Shown here: positions 1 to 8,678 of the stretch, in pieces
Position numbering within the stretch: position 1 is the stretch's first letter
How the letters are laid out: the number at the start of each line of letters is the position of its first letter
From: Flavobacterium laiguense
GTDB taxonomy: Bacteria; Bacteroidota; Bacteroidia; Flavobacteriales; Flavobacteriaceae
Length of the DNA stretch: 64,000 nt
Direction of reading: 5' to 3'
Assembly: GCF_003097655.1 (NCBI RefSeq)
Contig: NZ_QCZH01000004.1
Span: forward strand, 1 to 64,000
Position numbers and translations under genes: made by a program
The notes under the pieces: model-generated
The model's input: only the letters and a program-made list of their open reading frames with translations
What the model was told of the DNA's origin: nothing
Databases searched by the model: none

Positions 1-600
1 ACTAAACAAGAAAAGCCCCGGAATCTTTCAAATTCGGGGCTTGCTAAGGGCTTTTCTCGCCTAGTTTGCTAAATGTTAGCGATTGTTGTGACACGCTCGT
101 TAAGCACCTCTGATTAACGATTACAATAATCCATTCCAATTGCGTATGAATTTCCATTTTTTATTTTCCGCTACCAAAGTTCCGCTTTAGCAAGTTCAGT
201 TTAGTAAGTTCAGTTTAGCAAGTTCAGCTTCGGCAAACTTTAATTAAACCTCAAAAAAAAATCGACAAAAAAAATCCGCCTTCGATTGTCCGAAAAGCGG
301 TTCGCATTTTTTACGTCTGCAACAATTAAGTTTCAATTTTCGGATGTGATTTCGGTCAGCTCGGTTTCAGCTTTTGTAAATCCTTTTCTAAATTAAAATA
401 CCCGATTAAATTCAGCGGTTTTTCGTCACCGGAGCAATAATCGCTAACTCGTTTATATACGAAACAAACTTTCTTTATTTACCCAAAATCGGATACATAC
501 ACTAAGATTCATTCCGTCATATTTATTTTTCAAAAATAACAGAAAAATACTTATAAATCAGATAAAAATATTTTTTATTTACCACAACTTTACACTTCTT
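1..600. other. Gene-free AT-rich stretch with hairpins
   Basis: I see no convincing coding sequence here. Near the left end, arms at 15-20 and 35-40 (GCCCCG/CGGGGC) form a hairpin, and an alternative wider pairing joins 9-18 with 48-57 (AGAAAAGCCC/GGGCTTTTCT). A related inverted pair, GTTAGCGATTGTTG near 77-90 and CAATAATCGCTAAC near 436-449, flanks part of the stretch. Nothing links these to a known family. The region adjoins decayed genes and is probably relic DNA. Confidence 0.5.
189..230. repeat. 14-bp tandem repeat, three copies
   Basis: Three consecutive 14-bp units at 189-202, 203-216 and 217-230 read AG(C/T)AAGTTCAG(T/C)TT. A weaker fourth copy lies just upstream at about 175-188 (AAAGTTCCGCTTT). 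The repeat lies outside any gene. It looks like a slippage-generated tandem repeat, and no function can be assigned. Confidence 0.75.
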
Positions 601-602
601 AA

Positions 603-1064
603 AAAAACAAAATCTCCTCGTTTTCCCTGAAGCTGCGTGAGGGATTAAAGCTAGCTACCGAAGTAGCGCGTCCCGATAGCTATCGGGAAGCCCGACCGCC
701 GCTAGATAAAAGGGCAATGACGACAAAGTATCTAGCCCTTTTTTCTAGTGGCCGTCACGCCCAAAAGTATAGTAGTGGTGTTTTTCTAAAGCTTTAAATT
801 ACGCAGTCGCAACGCATTTACAATTACGGAAACCGAGCTAAAACTCATGGCCAAAGCCGCTATCATGGGCGAGAGCAAAATTCCAAAAACAGGATATAAA
901 ACCCCTGCAGCAACCAGAATTCCTAGAACATTGTATAAAAAAGCAAAAACCAAATTTTGCATGATGTTTCGCATAACGGCATGACTCAGATTTCTGGCTT
1001 GAACGATGCCTTGCAAATCGCCTTTTACCAAAGTGATTTTGGCACTTTCGATGGCGACATCGGT
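603..1064. repeat. Degenerate copy of the copA 3' region
   Basis: This segment matches 10195-10670 over almost its whole length: the lead-in, the TCCCGATAGCTATCGGGA palindrome (671-688), the long hairpin (arms 695-715 and 735-755) and the last ~90 codons of the copper ATPase. Similarity stops abruptly after the sequence GACATCGGT at 1056-1064. In this copy the hairpin arms carry about three mismatches, against one in the copy at 10300-10360, so this copy is the decaying one. Confidence 0.85.
786..1064 (-). pseudogene. Truncated copper P-type ATPase (3' end only)
   Basis: The minus strand encodes about 93 residues nearly identical to the C-terminus of the intact CopA at 10391-12928. They run from [17 protein letters not shown] through the last two membrane helices to the same final residues, [10 protein letters not shown]. 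The ATP-binding, phosphorylation and CPC regions are absent, and the 5' end abuts an inverted repeat at 1073. It has no start of its own that would give a sensible protein. It is a duplication remnant and not functional as a pump. Confidence 0.85.
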
Positions 1065-1072
1065 CACGATAG

Positions 1073-1187
1073 CGCGGATTTGCAATCCGTGCCCTTTCCA
1101 ATTAACAAGACCAATTTATTTTTCATCATTCTTTCTTATTTTCTCACTTTGCCGATGTATTGAGTGGGCGCGGATTGCAAATCCGCG
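1073..1187. repeat. REP/BIME-like inverted repeat element
   Basis: Arms of 22 bp at 1073-1094 (CGCGGATTTGCAATCCGTGCCC) and 1166-1187 are inverted copies with one mismatch. Each arm is itself nearly palindromic (CGGATTTGCAATCCG). The ~70-bp interior is AT-rich and non-coding. Read as protein, the arms give peptides such as ARIANPR. From general knowledge, such peptides occur in spurious flavobacterial annotations because this repeat is common there. The element lies exactly between a 3'-only copA fragment and a 5'-truncated gene, so it marks a rearrangement junction. I saw no clear target duplication. Confidence 0.65.
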
Positions 1188-1300
1188 AGATCGTTTACAA
1201 AAGAAAATTTTGCATATCCGAGCGATCGGGTGTTTGTCTGTTATCAGAAATTGGAATGGCTAGAAGATCATTTGGATTTTTTTTTCCACATTAAAAACTA

Positions 1301-1606
1301 AAAGACGAAAGTGCCATTCGACCTATGGCCAAAGTTTGTCAGCTTTTGATACTTTCCCATTATAAGAAAAAGGAAATACAACTTTCTCCAAAACATCTGG
1401 ACGAAATCATAGAAAACAATTTTGATTGGTTGATTAATGATATCAAAGTAGCTCCGAAGGTCTATTCGATGCGTACTTTACATCTTTTGGGGCAACATTA
1501 CGATTGGATACTTCCCGAATTGAAAATCATAATCATCAAAGATTTTCCTAATCATACAGCAGCTTACAAGGCTGTTGCGAAAGAAGTATTAAAGAAAATA
1601 AAATAG
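1301..1606 (+). pseudogene. 5'-truncated gene for a HEAT-like/alkylation-repair-like protein
   Basis: The readable frame opens after a stop at 1292-1294 and continues in frame upstream of the first ATG (1325) as KLKDESAIRPMAKVCQLL. This looks like the interior of a longer protein rather than a start. The remainder is helical, ends in a Lys-rich tail and contains APKVYSMRTLHLLGQHYDWI. I recall similar C-termini in Bacteroidetes proteins of about 200 residues related to HEAT-repeat or DNA alkylation repair proteins, but the family is uncertain. Expression from ATG 1325 as a 93-residue protein cannot be excluded. Confidence 0.5.
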
Positions 1607-2192
1607 CATTTTCTTCAAAACGTGTTTGCTCACAACAAAAAATATTCGACCCCTTGTTTTAGGTTAGGCTTTGCAAAACAGTCTCTTTTTCAATTTATCA
1701 TTGATTTACTGCAAGAACTGAAGTTGGTTATTCACCACTCGTCAGTTCGAGTAGGTTTTTAAAATTAGACAATTCCTTTTATTTCATCCAAAACTTCCAC
1801 TTTAAAAATCATATCGAGAACGCTTCAACAAACAAATCTTCTAGATCCTTTTTTTGGATTATTTAACCCTCGTTTTCAAAACGGGTTACAAGCCAAAAAA
1901 AATACATTCGAAGTGATGTGTGTTTATGCTAAATTTACCCCAGTAAAAACAAAGATAAAATGACATTAATTATCCTTCCTAGTTTAAAAAAACTTGGGGT
2001 AACAGTTCAAAAAAAAAGCAGTTGTCTATATCAACAGACAACCACTTTTAAATCTAAACGATTTTAAACAATTCCTTAAGATCAGGATTATTCCATAAAA
2101 CATACAACTGACAAAAAATCAATTCCTGTCTTTTGAGTTTAGTCTCCCCAACTTAATCTTTGCTTTCTATAAGGTAAAAAACACTTAATTTA
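1607..2192. other. Intergenic stretch without a recognised gene
   Basis: About 590 bases without a supported coding frame. The only structure I can support is the terminator-like hairpin listed separately at 2010-2050. The rest is AT-rich and contains no obvious repeats or RNA gene. Confidence 0.5.
2010..2050 (-). terminator. Rho-independent terminator for the outer-membrane barrel gene
   Basis: GTTGTCT (2021-2027) and AGACAAC (2036-2042) form a stem. Flanking A and T runs extend the pairing on both sides. Read on the minus strand it is followed by CTGC and nine T. It sits about 150 bases downstream of the stop of the minus-strand gene ending at 2193. Confidence 0.6.
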
Positions 2193-3017
2193 TTAAAAGT
2201 TCCACCCTAATGTCAAACCGAATGCAACGGGTTTTACAGTTGCGTTTTTGTCAATACTGTACAGTCCATTTGCATTTCTATCAGTAACCGATGTTGGATT
2301 ATAACCTACATAAGACTCGTTTTGCTCTTGGTCAAGGATTGTCCCATAACCGGTGTCTAGAAACATAGCAGTGTACAATGCGTTCTTTGCACCCATTTCA
2401 AAAGTAAATCCTAACTCAAATGTACTCATCAAAATACCTTTTGTGTTGTACTCTCCAGATGCAGCGTAATTTGGTTGATTCCCAAATCCATATTCAGGCA
2501 AATTATCTATATATAATTCAATATCTGGGTAGTAACCAATTCCATTTACAAAGGATGCCGAAGCTTCAAACTTATATTTTACAGGTAAAAAGTACTTAAC
2601 ACCTGCTCTAAAATTGAAATCAATTCCTTTGTTAATATTTCTTTTATACTGTAAGAAAAGTGGAATCTGAATTGCTTGCAATGTTTGATATTCTTTATAA
2701 TCCCCTGTAGTAACATTATAAATAAATGCAGAACCTGTAGCATCTACTTCAAAATTAGTTAGAGTTGTTCCTACTTGATCTAAAAACACCTTGTTTTTAT
2801 ATTGTGAAAACTCTACTCCCGATCCAATACCAATGTGATCTGTTAAGGAATAAATGTAGCCCGCTTTTAACGCCCCTCCAATTTCATGGGAATTCGAAAC
2901 TCCATTTACATCACTTTGAATATTGGCGATTCCTGACTGCACCCCTACATAAAACTGCGCATTCATTCCTGTAGAGAATAGGACCACTGCAATTCCTATT
3001 AAATATTTAAATTTCAT
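2193..3017 (-). CDS. Outer-membrane beta-barrel (porin-family) protein
   Basis: The 274-residue product begins with a signal peptide (MKFKYLIGIAVVLFSTGMNA, cleavage near residue 20). The mature part has the alternating hydrophobic/polar strands of a small outer-membrane barrel: FYVGVQSGIANIQSD near the start, GGALKAGYIYSLTDHIGIGSG next, and an aromatic C-terminus (AFGLTLGWNF). It resembles the PorT/OMP_b-brl group common in Bacteroidetes. No ligand or transport function can be read from the sequence. It lies 83 bases downstream of the giant adhesin gene on the same strand, and a terminator follows it, so the two may be co-transcribed. Confidence 0.75.
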   Translation of the reverse strand: MKFKYLIGIAVVLFSTGMNAQFYVGVQSGIANIQSDVNGVSNSHEIGGALKAGYIYSLTDHIGIGSGVEFSQYKNKVFLDQVGTTLTNFEVDATGSAFIYNVTTGDYKEYQTLQAIQIPLFLQYKRNINKGIDFNFRAGVKYFLPVKYKFEASASFVNGIGYYPDIELYIDNLPEYGFGNQPNYAASGEYNTKGILMSTFELGFTFEMGAKNALYTAMFLDTGYGTILDQEQNESYVGYNPTSVTDRNANGLYSIDKNATVKPVAFGLTLGWNF

Positions 3018-3100
3018 ATTTGTTTATGTTTTTAATATTAGAATAATCCATCCTCATTTTTATCGAATGAGGATTTCATATCCGTAATGATTTGCTCTTT

Positions 3101-6100
3101 TTAATTTTTAACTAAAAGGTTTTTCGTGAAGTATTTACCGCTTGCCAAGGTCAATTTTACAATATAAATTCCTTCCGCACTTGGCGCTATCATGTCTACT
3201 GTTTTTTCTCCAATTACCTTATCCGTTATTAGAGCTCCAAGCACATTAAACACTGTAACACGCGCATTTTGCAATTTTGCTGGATCCACATTAGTGATGA
3301 GTTGGTATATTGAATTACTACTAACAGGATTAGGCGCAATTTTTAAATATTCTACCTCTACTGAAGGAGAGAATGTCAAAGGACAAGTGGTAACTACTGT
3401 CCCATCTACTTTTGTAGCCATAGCATAATAAGTTCCATTTAAAACTCCGTTGTCTTTAAAATATTGAGCCGTTTGACCAGAAACCAACATACCATCCTTA
3501 TACCAGCTAAAGGATTTAAAAATTTTGGAACTATTGTCAAAGAAGATAACATCGTCAAAATGTTTTCTGATTAAATTTGGCTGGGTATATAATACCGGCA
3601 AGACGATTAATTGAGCAGCATTATAATTGATATCCCCCAATTGAGAAACAGTTATAGTCGCAGCACCATAATTATTATACGCTAAAACCCCATTTGAAAC
3701 ACTTGCCACATTAGTATTAGAAGAGGCAAAACTTAATGGCAAACCGCTAGTAGTACTTGCTGTTAATGCAGTACTTGTTCCTCCATCGCATCCTGATTCT
3801 AAGATTTGATTCCAAGTAATAACCTGATCTGCTTTAGTAATTACAAAAGAGGCATCATTATAGCTAATGGTATAATTCGAACCAGCACTTAAATTTCCTT
3901 GTCCAATAGCATAAGTCCCAACATTCTCTCCAACGGCTCTAGTCAATATTCCTGTAAAAGACCCTCCTGATAATAAGCTTGGTGACACAGTATAGGTTAA
4001 TGCAGGATCTACATCTCCATATACTTTCGATTTTGCATCTGCAGTTACCGTTACCGCTTTTTTGATAATGGTTAAGTCTGCAGGTACAAAAGTGATGTCA
4101 TAGTTGTCGTTTGTAAGTGTTGAACTTATCGTATAGACACCTGCATTTTCTCCAGCTGTTCTTGTCAAACTTCCTGTAAAGACGTCTGTTCCTAGCAATA
4201 CTGCTTGATACGTTAATGCAGGATCTACACCTCCATATACTTTGGATTTTGCATCTGCAGTTACCGTTACCGCTACTTTGATAATGGTTACGTCTGCGGG
4301 TACAAAAGTGATGTCATAGTTGTCGTTTGTAAGTGTTGAACTTATTGCGTAGACACCTACATTTTCTCCAGCTGCTCTTGTCAAACTTCCTGTAAGAACA
4401 TCTGTTCCTAGCAATACTGCTTGATACGTTAATACAGGATCTACACCTCCATATACTTTGGATTTTGCATCTGCAGTTACCGTTACCGCTTTTTTGATAA
4501 TGGTTAAGTCTGCAGGTACAAAAGTGACGTCATAGTTGTCGTTTGTAAGTGTTGAACTTATCGCATAGACACCTACGTTTTCTCCAGCTGCTCTTGTCAA
4601 ACTTCCGGTAAGAACATCTGCTCCTACCAATACTGCTTGATACGTTAATACTGGATCTACACCACCGTAAACTTTCGATTTTGCATCTGCAGTAATCATA
4701 ATTGCTCGTGCTGTGATTGATAAATTGGAAGGTAGAAATGTCATAGTATAATTTGCTCCAGCAGAAACTGTTCCAGCTGAGATCGCATAATTTGCTACGT
4801 TTTCACCAGCAGTTCTAGACAACGAACCTGTGAACACATCTCCTGATTTCAAAACGCCTAACGTAACCTGATAGGTTAATGCAGGATCTGCATCACCATA
4901 TACTTTCGATTTCGTATCCGCAGTGATAGTGATTGCTTTTGGTGTGATGGATAAATTTGCAGGCACAAATGACACATTATAGTTCGCGCCAGCAGAAACA
5001 GTTCCCGCTGAGATTGCATAATTTGCTACGTTTTCACCTGCACTTCTAGACAATGAACCTGTGAACACATCTCCTGATTTCAAAACACCTAACGTAACCT
5101 GATAGGTTAATGCAGGATCTGCATTACCATATACTTTCGATTTTGTATCCGCAGTGATAGTGATTGCTTTTGGTGTGATGGATAAATTTGCAGGCACAAA
5201 TGACACATTATAGTTCGCACCAGCAGAAACAGTTCCCGCTGAGATTGCATAATCTGCTACGTTTTCACCAGCAGTTCTAGACAACGAACCTGTGAACACA
5301 TCTCCTGATTTCAAAACGCCTAACGTAACCTGATAGGTTAATGCAGGATCTGCATCACCATATACTTTCGATTTCGTATCCGCAGTGATAGTGATTGCTT
5401 TTGGTGTGATGGATAAATTTGCAGGCACAAATGACACATTATAGTTCGCACCAGCAGAAACAGTTCCCGCTGAGATTGCATAATTTGCTACGTTTTCACC
5501 AGCATTTCTAGACAATGAACCTGTGAACACATCTCCTGATTTCAAAACGCCTAACGTAACCTGATAGGTTAATTCAGGGTCTGCATTACCATATACTTTC
5601 GATTTTGTATCCGCAGTTACTGTTAATGTTGCTTTACCGATTGTTACTGTAATGTCTTTTGTTTCTGAGGCATAGATCCCATCTGCTGCTTGTGTAGCTC
5701 GAATAGTCAAACTCCCTGCATTTCCAACATTCACAGTTTTGTTATTGATTCCACTTAAAGTTGTTCCAGTTGTATTAACACCTTCGATACTATAAGTAAT
5801 GACTCCTTGGGAGTTTGAAGTAGCTTCTAAATCAAAATTAACATCTCCGTATGTTTTATTAATATCAGTAACAGTAATCGTAGGAACTATATAAGGACAA
5901 TTAGTTCCCGTAACAATAGGCGAACCTGCTACCCAGTTTGATGCCGCTCCAGTTAAAGCAAAGTTATTCAATGTCCCATGATTAGCATTTGCAGAAGCGT
6001 CTGTCAATGAAGTTGCTCCTGCATTATCAGTTGCACCAACTCCTTGATTGAATTGATAATAAGCCAGCAATCCTGTTTGTGTAGTAGGTGTTGGCAATTC

Positions 6101-8023
6101 GCAATTCATATTATTGACAATTTCAGCTTGAGATAACGCTCTATTCCAAATACGAACTTCGTCTATACTTCCATTAAAAGCATAAGAAGAGCTCCCTACC
6201 GCATCTTGTGGAGTACCTAAATATAAATTTCCTGAATTAGATACTGGGTTACTAACATTCGAATAAGTCCTGTCTAAAACCCCGTTTAAAAAAATTGAAA
6301 CAGTTTTTGTACTTAAATTGTAAGTTGCTGATAAATGAACATATTCATTCCTGGGCACAACAGTATTACTTAAAAAAGATCTATTTCCGAATCTTAATCC
6401 AAATTTATTATCTGGAGATAACCAAAATGAATACCCTGTATTTGCGCTCCAATTATCTTTACCAACAATGCAACGGTTATTAACTAAAGAATTTATATAA
6501 ATCATTGATTCAACAGTAATAGATCCTGTTAAATTTAAAGTTGGACTATTTCCACAATTTACATAATCATTAACCCCATCAAAATTTAAGTGAGTTGCTG
6601 GCGTGGCGGCCTCAGCTATAATAACATTTATTTTAGCTCTTGAACCCTCGCAACCATTAACTGTTTGTGAAACCCAGTAAACATAAACATTTCCCTCGGT
6701 CGCCGTAGAAGGTGTTGCAACTGTTGCAGTACCTGAACCTCCGGTTGCTGCCTGGTACCATAACAAATTTGAACCTGTAGCGGTTAGTGGAGTTGCTGTT
6801 GCTCCTTGATTGTAAGTTATTGGCGTAGTAACTGCTGGAGCAACAGGAATTGTATTGACAGTAACTATAGTTCCTTCAGAACTAGCCGAAGCACAACCTC
6901 CGCTATTAACTGCAACAGTATAAGTTGTTCCAGCAGTCACCACTATAGATTGTGTAGTTGCTGATGTAGACCAAACGTTTCCTGTTGCAGAAGATGAAGT
7001 TAATGTAACACTTCCTCCTGTACAGAAAGTGGTCGGACCTCCTGCTGTAATAGTTGGTGTCGCTGGCAATGGTGTCACCGTTACTACTGGGTTTCCTGTC
7101 ATCGTAGCAGTGCTACCTCCAACTGTTCTAGTAGCTTCTACCTTATAAGTTCCTGCTGTAGTTTGATTACCAAAAGAGATTGCGGCTCCTGTACCAGAAA
7201 CAGGACTACCTACATTAGTAGCTCCATTTTTTAATTGATACGTAACTCCTGTTTCTGAATTCGACAAATAAACTGGCATTCCCGAACCTCCTGCACAATA
7301 AGCACCTCCTCCTGTAACGATATAGGCCGTTGGCAATGGTGTTACCATTGTTGTTGAAATTTTAACATCATCTATAGAAAACCCTAAGTTAGTAGTATTA
7401 CTAAGATTGTTTACAAAACGAAAAGCAAACCGTAAGTCAGATTGATTATCCCAAGCAGGGTTTGTTACTGAAGCTAATGACCATGCTAATTGATTATTAT
7501 AGTTTGATGAACTCAATATCCATGTATTTCCACCATTTATACTATAATATAATTCTCCAGATGAAGTATCTCCACCACATAACCACCAAAAATTTATCGA
7601 AATATTTGTAAAACCAGTTGTTGTAACACCTGTGTTCATTTTTAAAAAATTTGATTCAGAAAGATAACAAAAATTATCATCTTCGATATAACTGGCACAT
7701 AAGATTCCATCAGAAAGAGCTTTACTGCTTATTATATGCATATAAGTACTATTTGGAGAATTTATAATTTGAGCATTTTGAGGCGCTACATTATTAATCG
7801 TATAACTAAAAGGGAACCCCATGCATATTAGAGAACCACTTCCTCCATTATAATTGTTGTTTTTAATCCAACTGTTTTGACCTGAGGTTGCGCCTCCTAA
7901 GTCAGAGGTATTTAAACTAAATGTTGTGCTAGGTGTTTCAAAATTTTCAAAAAAAAATGTTGTTTGAGCAATTCCTAAATTTGTGATTAGTAACGATAAT
8001 AATAAAGTAATTTTCTTTTTCAT
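3101..8023 (-). CDS. Giant T9SS-secreted surface protein with LamG and MBG repeats
   Basis: This 1640-residue secreted protein has a signal peptide (residues 1-19, ending GIAQ). Next come a jelly-roll-like N-terminal region (about 20-230) and Ig-like/PKD-like modules (about 230-470, with ITAGGPTTFCTGGSVTLTSS). A LamG/concanavalin-like domain follows (about 475-640, LNFDGVNDYVNCGNSPTLNL). Then come about nine MBG-type modules (about 710-1430, signature TADxKSKVYGxxDPxLTY), a BIG-like stretch, and a C-terminal type A T9SS sorting domain (about 1560-1640, LKIAPNPVSS and a terminal KNLLVKN). Family knowledge implies export by T9SS and attachment at the surface, with the repeats acting as a stalk. 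Adhesion is inferred. A PorP/SprF-like gene occurs at 42683. Confidence 0.85.
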   Translation of the reverse strand: MKKKITLLLSLLITNLGIAQTTFFFENFETPSTTFSLNTSDLGGATSGQNSWIKNNNYNGGSGSLICMGFPFSYTINNVAPQNAQIINSPNSTYMHIISSKALSDGILCASYIEDDNFCYLSESNFLKMNTGVTTTGFTNISINFWWLCGGDTSSGELYYSINGGNTWILSSSNYNNQLAWSLASVTNPAWDNQSDLRFAFRFVNNLSNTTNLGFSIDDVKISTTMVTPLPTAYIVTGGGAYCAGGSGMPVYLSNSETGVTYQLKNGATNVGSPVSGTGAAISFGNQTTAGTYKVEATRTVGGSTATMTGNPVVTVTPLPATPTITAGGPTTFCTGGSVTLTSSSATGNVWSTSATTQSIVVTAGTTYTVAVNSGGCASASSEGTIVTVNTIPVAPAVTTPITYNQGATATPLTATGSNLLWYQAATGGSGTATVATPSTATEGNVYVYWVSQTVNGCEGSRAKINVIIAEAATPATHLNFDGVNDYVNCGNSPTLNLTGSITVESMIYINSLVNNRCIVGKDNWSANTGYSFWLSPDNKFGLRFGNRSFLSNTVVPRNEYVHLSATYNLSTKTVSIFLNGVLDRTYSNVSNPVSNSGNLYLGTPQDAVGSSSYAFNGSIDEVRIWNRALSQAEIVNNMNCELPTPTTQTGLLAYYQFNQGVGATDNAGATSLTDASANANHGTLNNFALTGAASNWVAGSPIVTGTNCPYIVPTITVTDINKTYGDVNFDLEATSNSQGVITYSIEGVNTTGTTLSGINNKTVNVGNAGSLTIRATQAADGIYASETKDITVTIGKATLTVTADTKSKVYGNADPELTYQVTLGVLKSGDVFTGSLSRNAGENVANYAISAGTVSAGANYNVSFVPANLSITPKAITITADTKSKVYGDADPALTYQVTLGVLKSGDVFTGSLSRTAGENVADYAISAGTVSAGANYNVSFVPANLSITPKAITITADTKSKVYGNADPALTYQVTLGVLKSGDVFTGSLSRSAGENVANYAISAGTVSAGANYNVSFVPANLSITPKAITITADTKSKVYGDADPALTYQVTLGVLKSGDVFTGSLSRTAGENVANYAISAGTVSAGANYTMTFLPSNLSITARAIMITADAKSKVYGGVDPVLTYQAVLVGADVLTGSLTRAAGENVGVYAISSTLTNDNYDVTFVPADLTIIKKAVTVTADAKSKVYGGVDPVLTYQAVLLGTDVLTGSLTRAAGENVGVYAISSTLTNDNYDITFVPADVTIIKVAVTVTADAKSKVYGGVDPALTYQAVLLGTDVFTGSLTRTAGENAGVYTISSTLTNDNYDITFVPADLTIIKKAVTVTADAKSKVYGDVDPALTYTVSPSLLSGGSFTGILTRAVGENVGTYAIGQGNLSAGSNYTISYNDASFVITKADQVITWNQILESGCDGGTSTALTASTTSGLPLSFASSNTNVASVSNGVLAYNNYGAATITVSQLGDINYNAAQLIVLPVLYTQPNLIRKHFDDVIFFDNSSKIFKSFSWYKDGMLVSGQTAQYFKDNGVLNGTYYAMATKVDGTVVTTCPLTFSPSVEVEYLKIAPNPVSSNSIYQLITNVDPAKLQNARVTVFNVLGALITDKVIGEKTVDMIAPSAEGIYIVKLTLASGKYFTKNLLVKN
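4022..5604 (-). repeat. In-gene tandem repeats encoding MBG modules
   Basis: Within the adhesin gene, the motif around TACTTTCGAT or TACTTTGGAT recurs at 4022, 4238, 4454 and 4670 (216-bp period, 72 residues). It recurs again at about 4901, 5132, 5363 and 5594 (231-bp period, 77 residues). Neighbouring 231-bp units differ by only a few bases. Such near-identical in-frame units can expand or contract by recombination, which would change stalk length without a frameshift. Confidence 0.85.
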
Positions 8024-8297
8024 ATTTTAATGTTTGTTTTCCCTATTCGTAAGGCTTTTCAGAATCCGCCCCGTTTTTTTTTAGTGGGTTCTGCTCCACT
8101 TTTTTTCATAACGCTTAAACAAGCCTATTTTTTTAAATAAATATCGCTCGCCTTTTTTCTCTTTTCTAAGACAAAACTACATTAGAGCAAAAGTTCCTAA
8201 TAAAAAAAAGGCATCAAACGGAATTTCTTAGTCACAAGAGAAGTGAAAAGCGGCATAAGACCTTTCTATGCGAAAAATTTAAAACACACTTATTTAA
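8024..8297. other. Adhesin upstream region
   Basis: This non-coding stretch separates the adhesin start from the T9SS pseudogene. On the minus strand TAGTTTTG (complement of 8172-8179) fits the Bacteroidetes -7 element TAnnTTTG and could start an adhesin transcript with a leader of about 140 bases. I found no well-spaced -33 TTG, so this is weak. Confidence 0.35.
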
Positions 8298-8511
8298 GAC
8301 CTGTATTTCAAAAGATTGCTGTACGCCTTGCGATACCGAACCGGTAGTTCCTGTTTTAGTGGCATAACCAATTCCCCCTACCCAATAAGCAACGGTTCCT
8401 CCACTACCCGAAGCATTACCGCCTGTGGCAGTAATTGCTTATTGTGCCTGTGCTGTTAGTCCGAGTCCTAAGAACAAAACACCAAACTTGACTTTTTTGT
8501 GTCTATATTCA
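8298..8511 (-). pseudogene. Remnant of a T9SS-secreted protein N-terminus
   Basis: The minus strand reads through a typical signal peptide, KKVKFGVLFLGLGLTAQAQ, and then meets a TAA stop. In the same frame it continues as AITATGGNASGSGGTVAYWV and GTTGSVSQGVQQSFEI. The second part is the familiar N-terminal module of many flavobacterial T9SS proteins (sequences ending SVAQGVQQPYEI). There is no ATG in this frame before the signal peptide, and the body and sorting domain are missing. It is a dead gene fragment that the nearby regulator may once have accompanied. Confidence 0.7.
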
Positions 8512-8582
8512 TTATTAATAGTTACGTTTCCTGTGATTTGATTTATAGAATTTGCAAAACTACCGCATAGAAATCCTCGTCA

Positions 8583-8618
8583 ACCCTCCAATAAGACTTA
8601 TATACCCTCCAATAGGAC
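8583..8618 (+). promoter_or_regulatory. Direct repeat with 21-bp spacing (operator candidate)
   Basis: ACCCTCCAATAAGAC at 8583-8597 and ACCCTCCAATAGGAC at 8604-8618 are direct copies with one mismatch and a centre-to-centre distance of 21 bp, two helical turns. This is the geometry used by AraC-type dimers. The pair lies just upstream of the -7-like element at 8641 and the AraC-type gene at 8679, so autoregulation is a reasonable inference. Confidence 0.55.
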
Positions 8619-8640
8619 AATTATTAATAGAAAAACAGCT

Positions 8641-8648
8641 TACATTTG
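8641..8648 (+). promoter_or_regulatory. -7 element of a Bacteroidetes promoter
   Basis: TACATTTG matches TAnnTTTG and lies 30 bases before the AraC-type start codon. No good -33 TTG is visible at the usual distance, which fits a promoter that needs an activator bound at the direct repeat at 8583-8618. Confidence 0.4.
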
Positions 8649-8678
8649 TAACTTTATTATCCAAAAATCAAATAAGAA

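Noticed and set aside
1..600. Integron attC or IS end in the first 600 bases
   Set aside because: The GTTAGCG-type inverted pair does not match the attC core, and no integrase, transposase or terminal duplication is visible.
838..1263. Small open frames with peptides such as [11 protein letters not shown]
   Set aside because: They are translations of the REP-like inverted repeat and of the reverse strand of the copA remnant, not genes.
4022..5604. Regular DNA repeat considered as CRISPR or satellite
   Set aside because: The repeats are in frame, 216 or 231 bp long and encode MBG modules.
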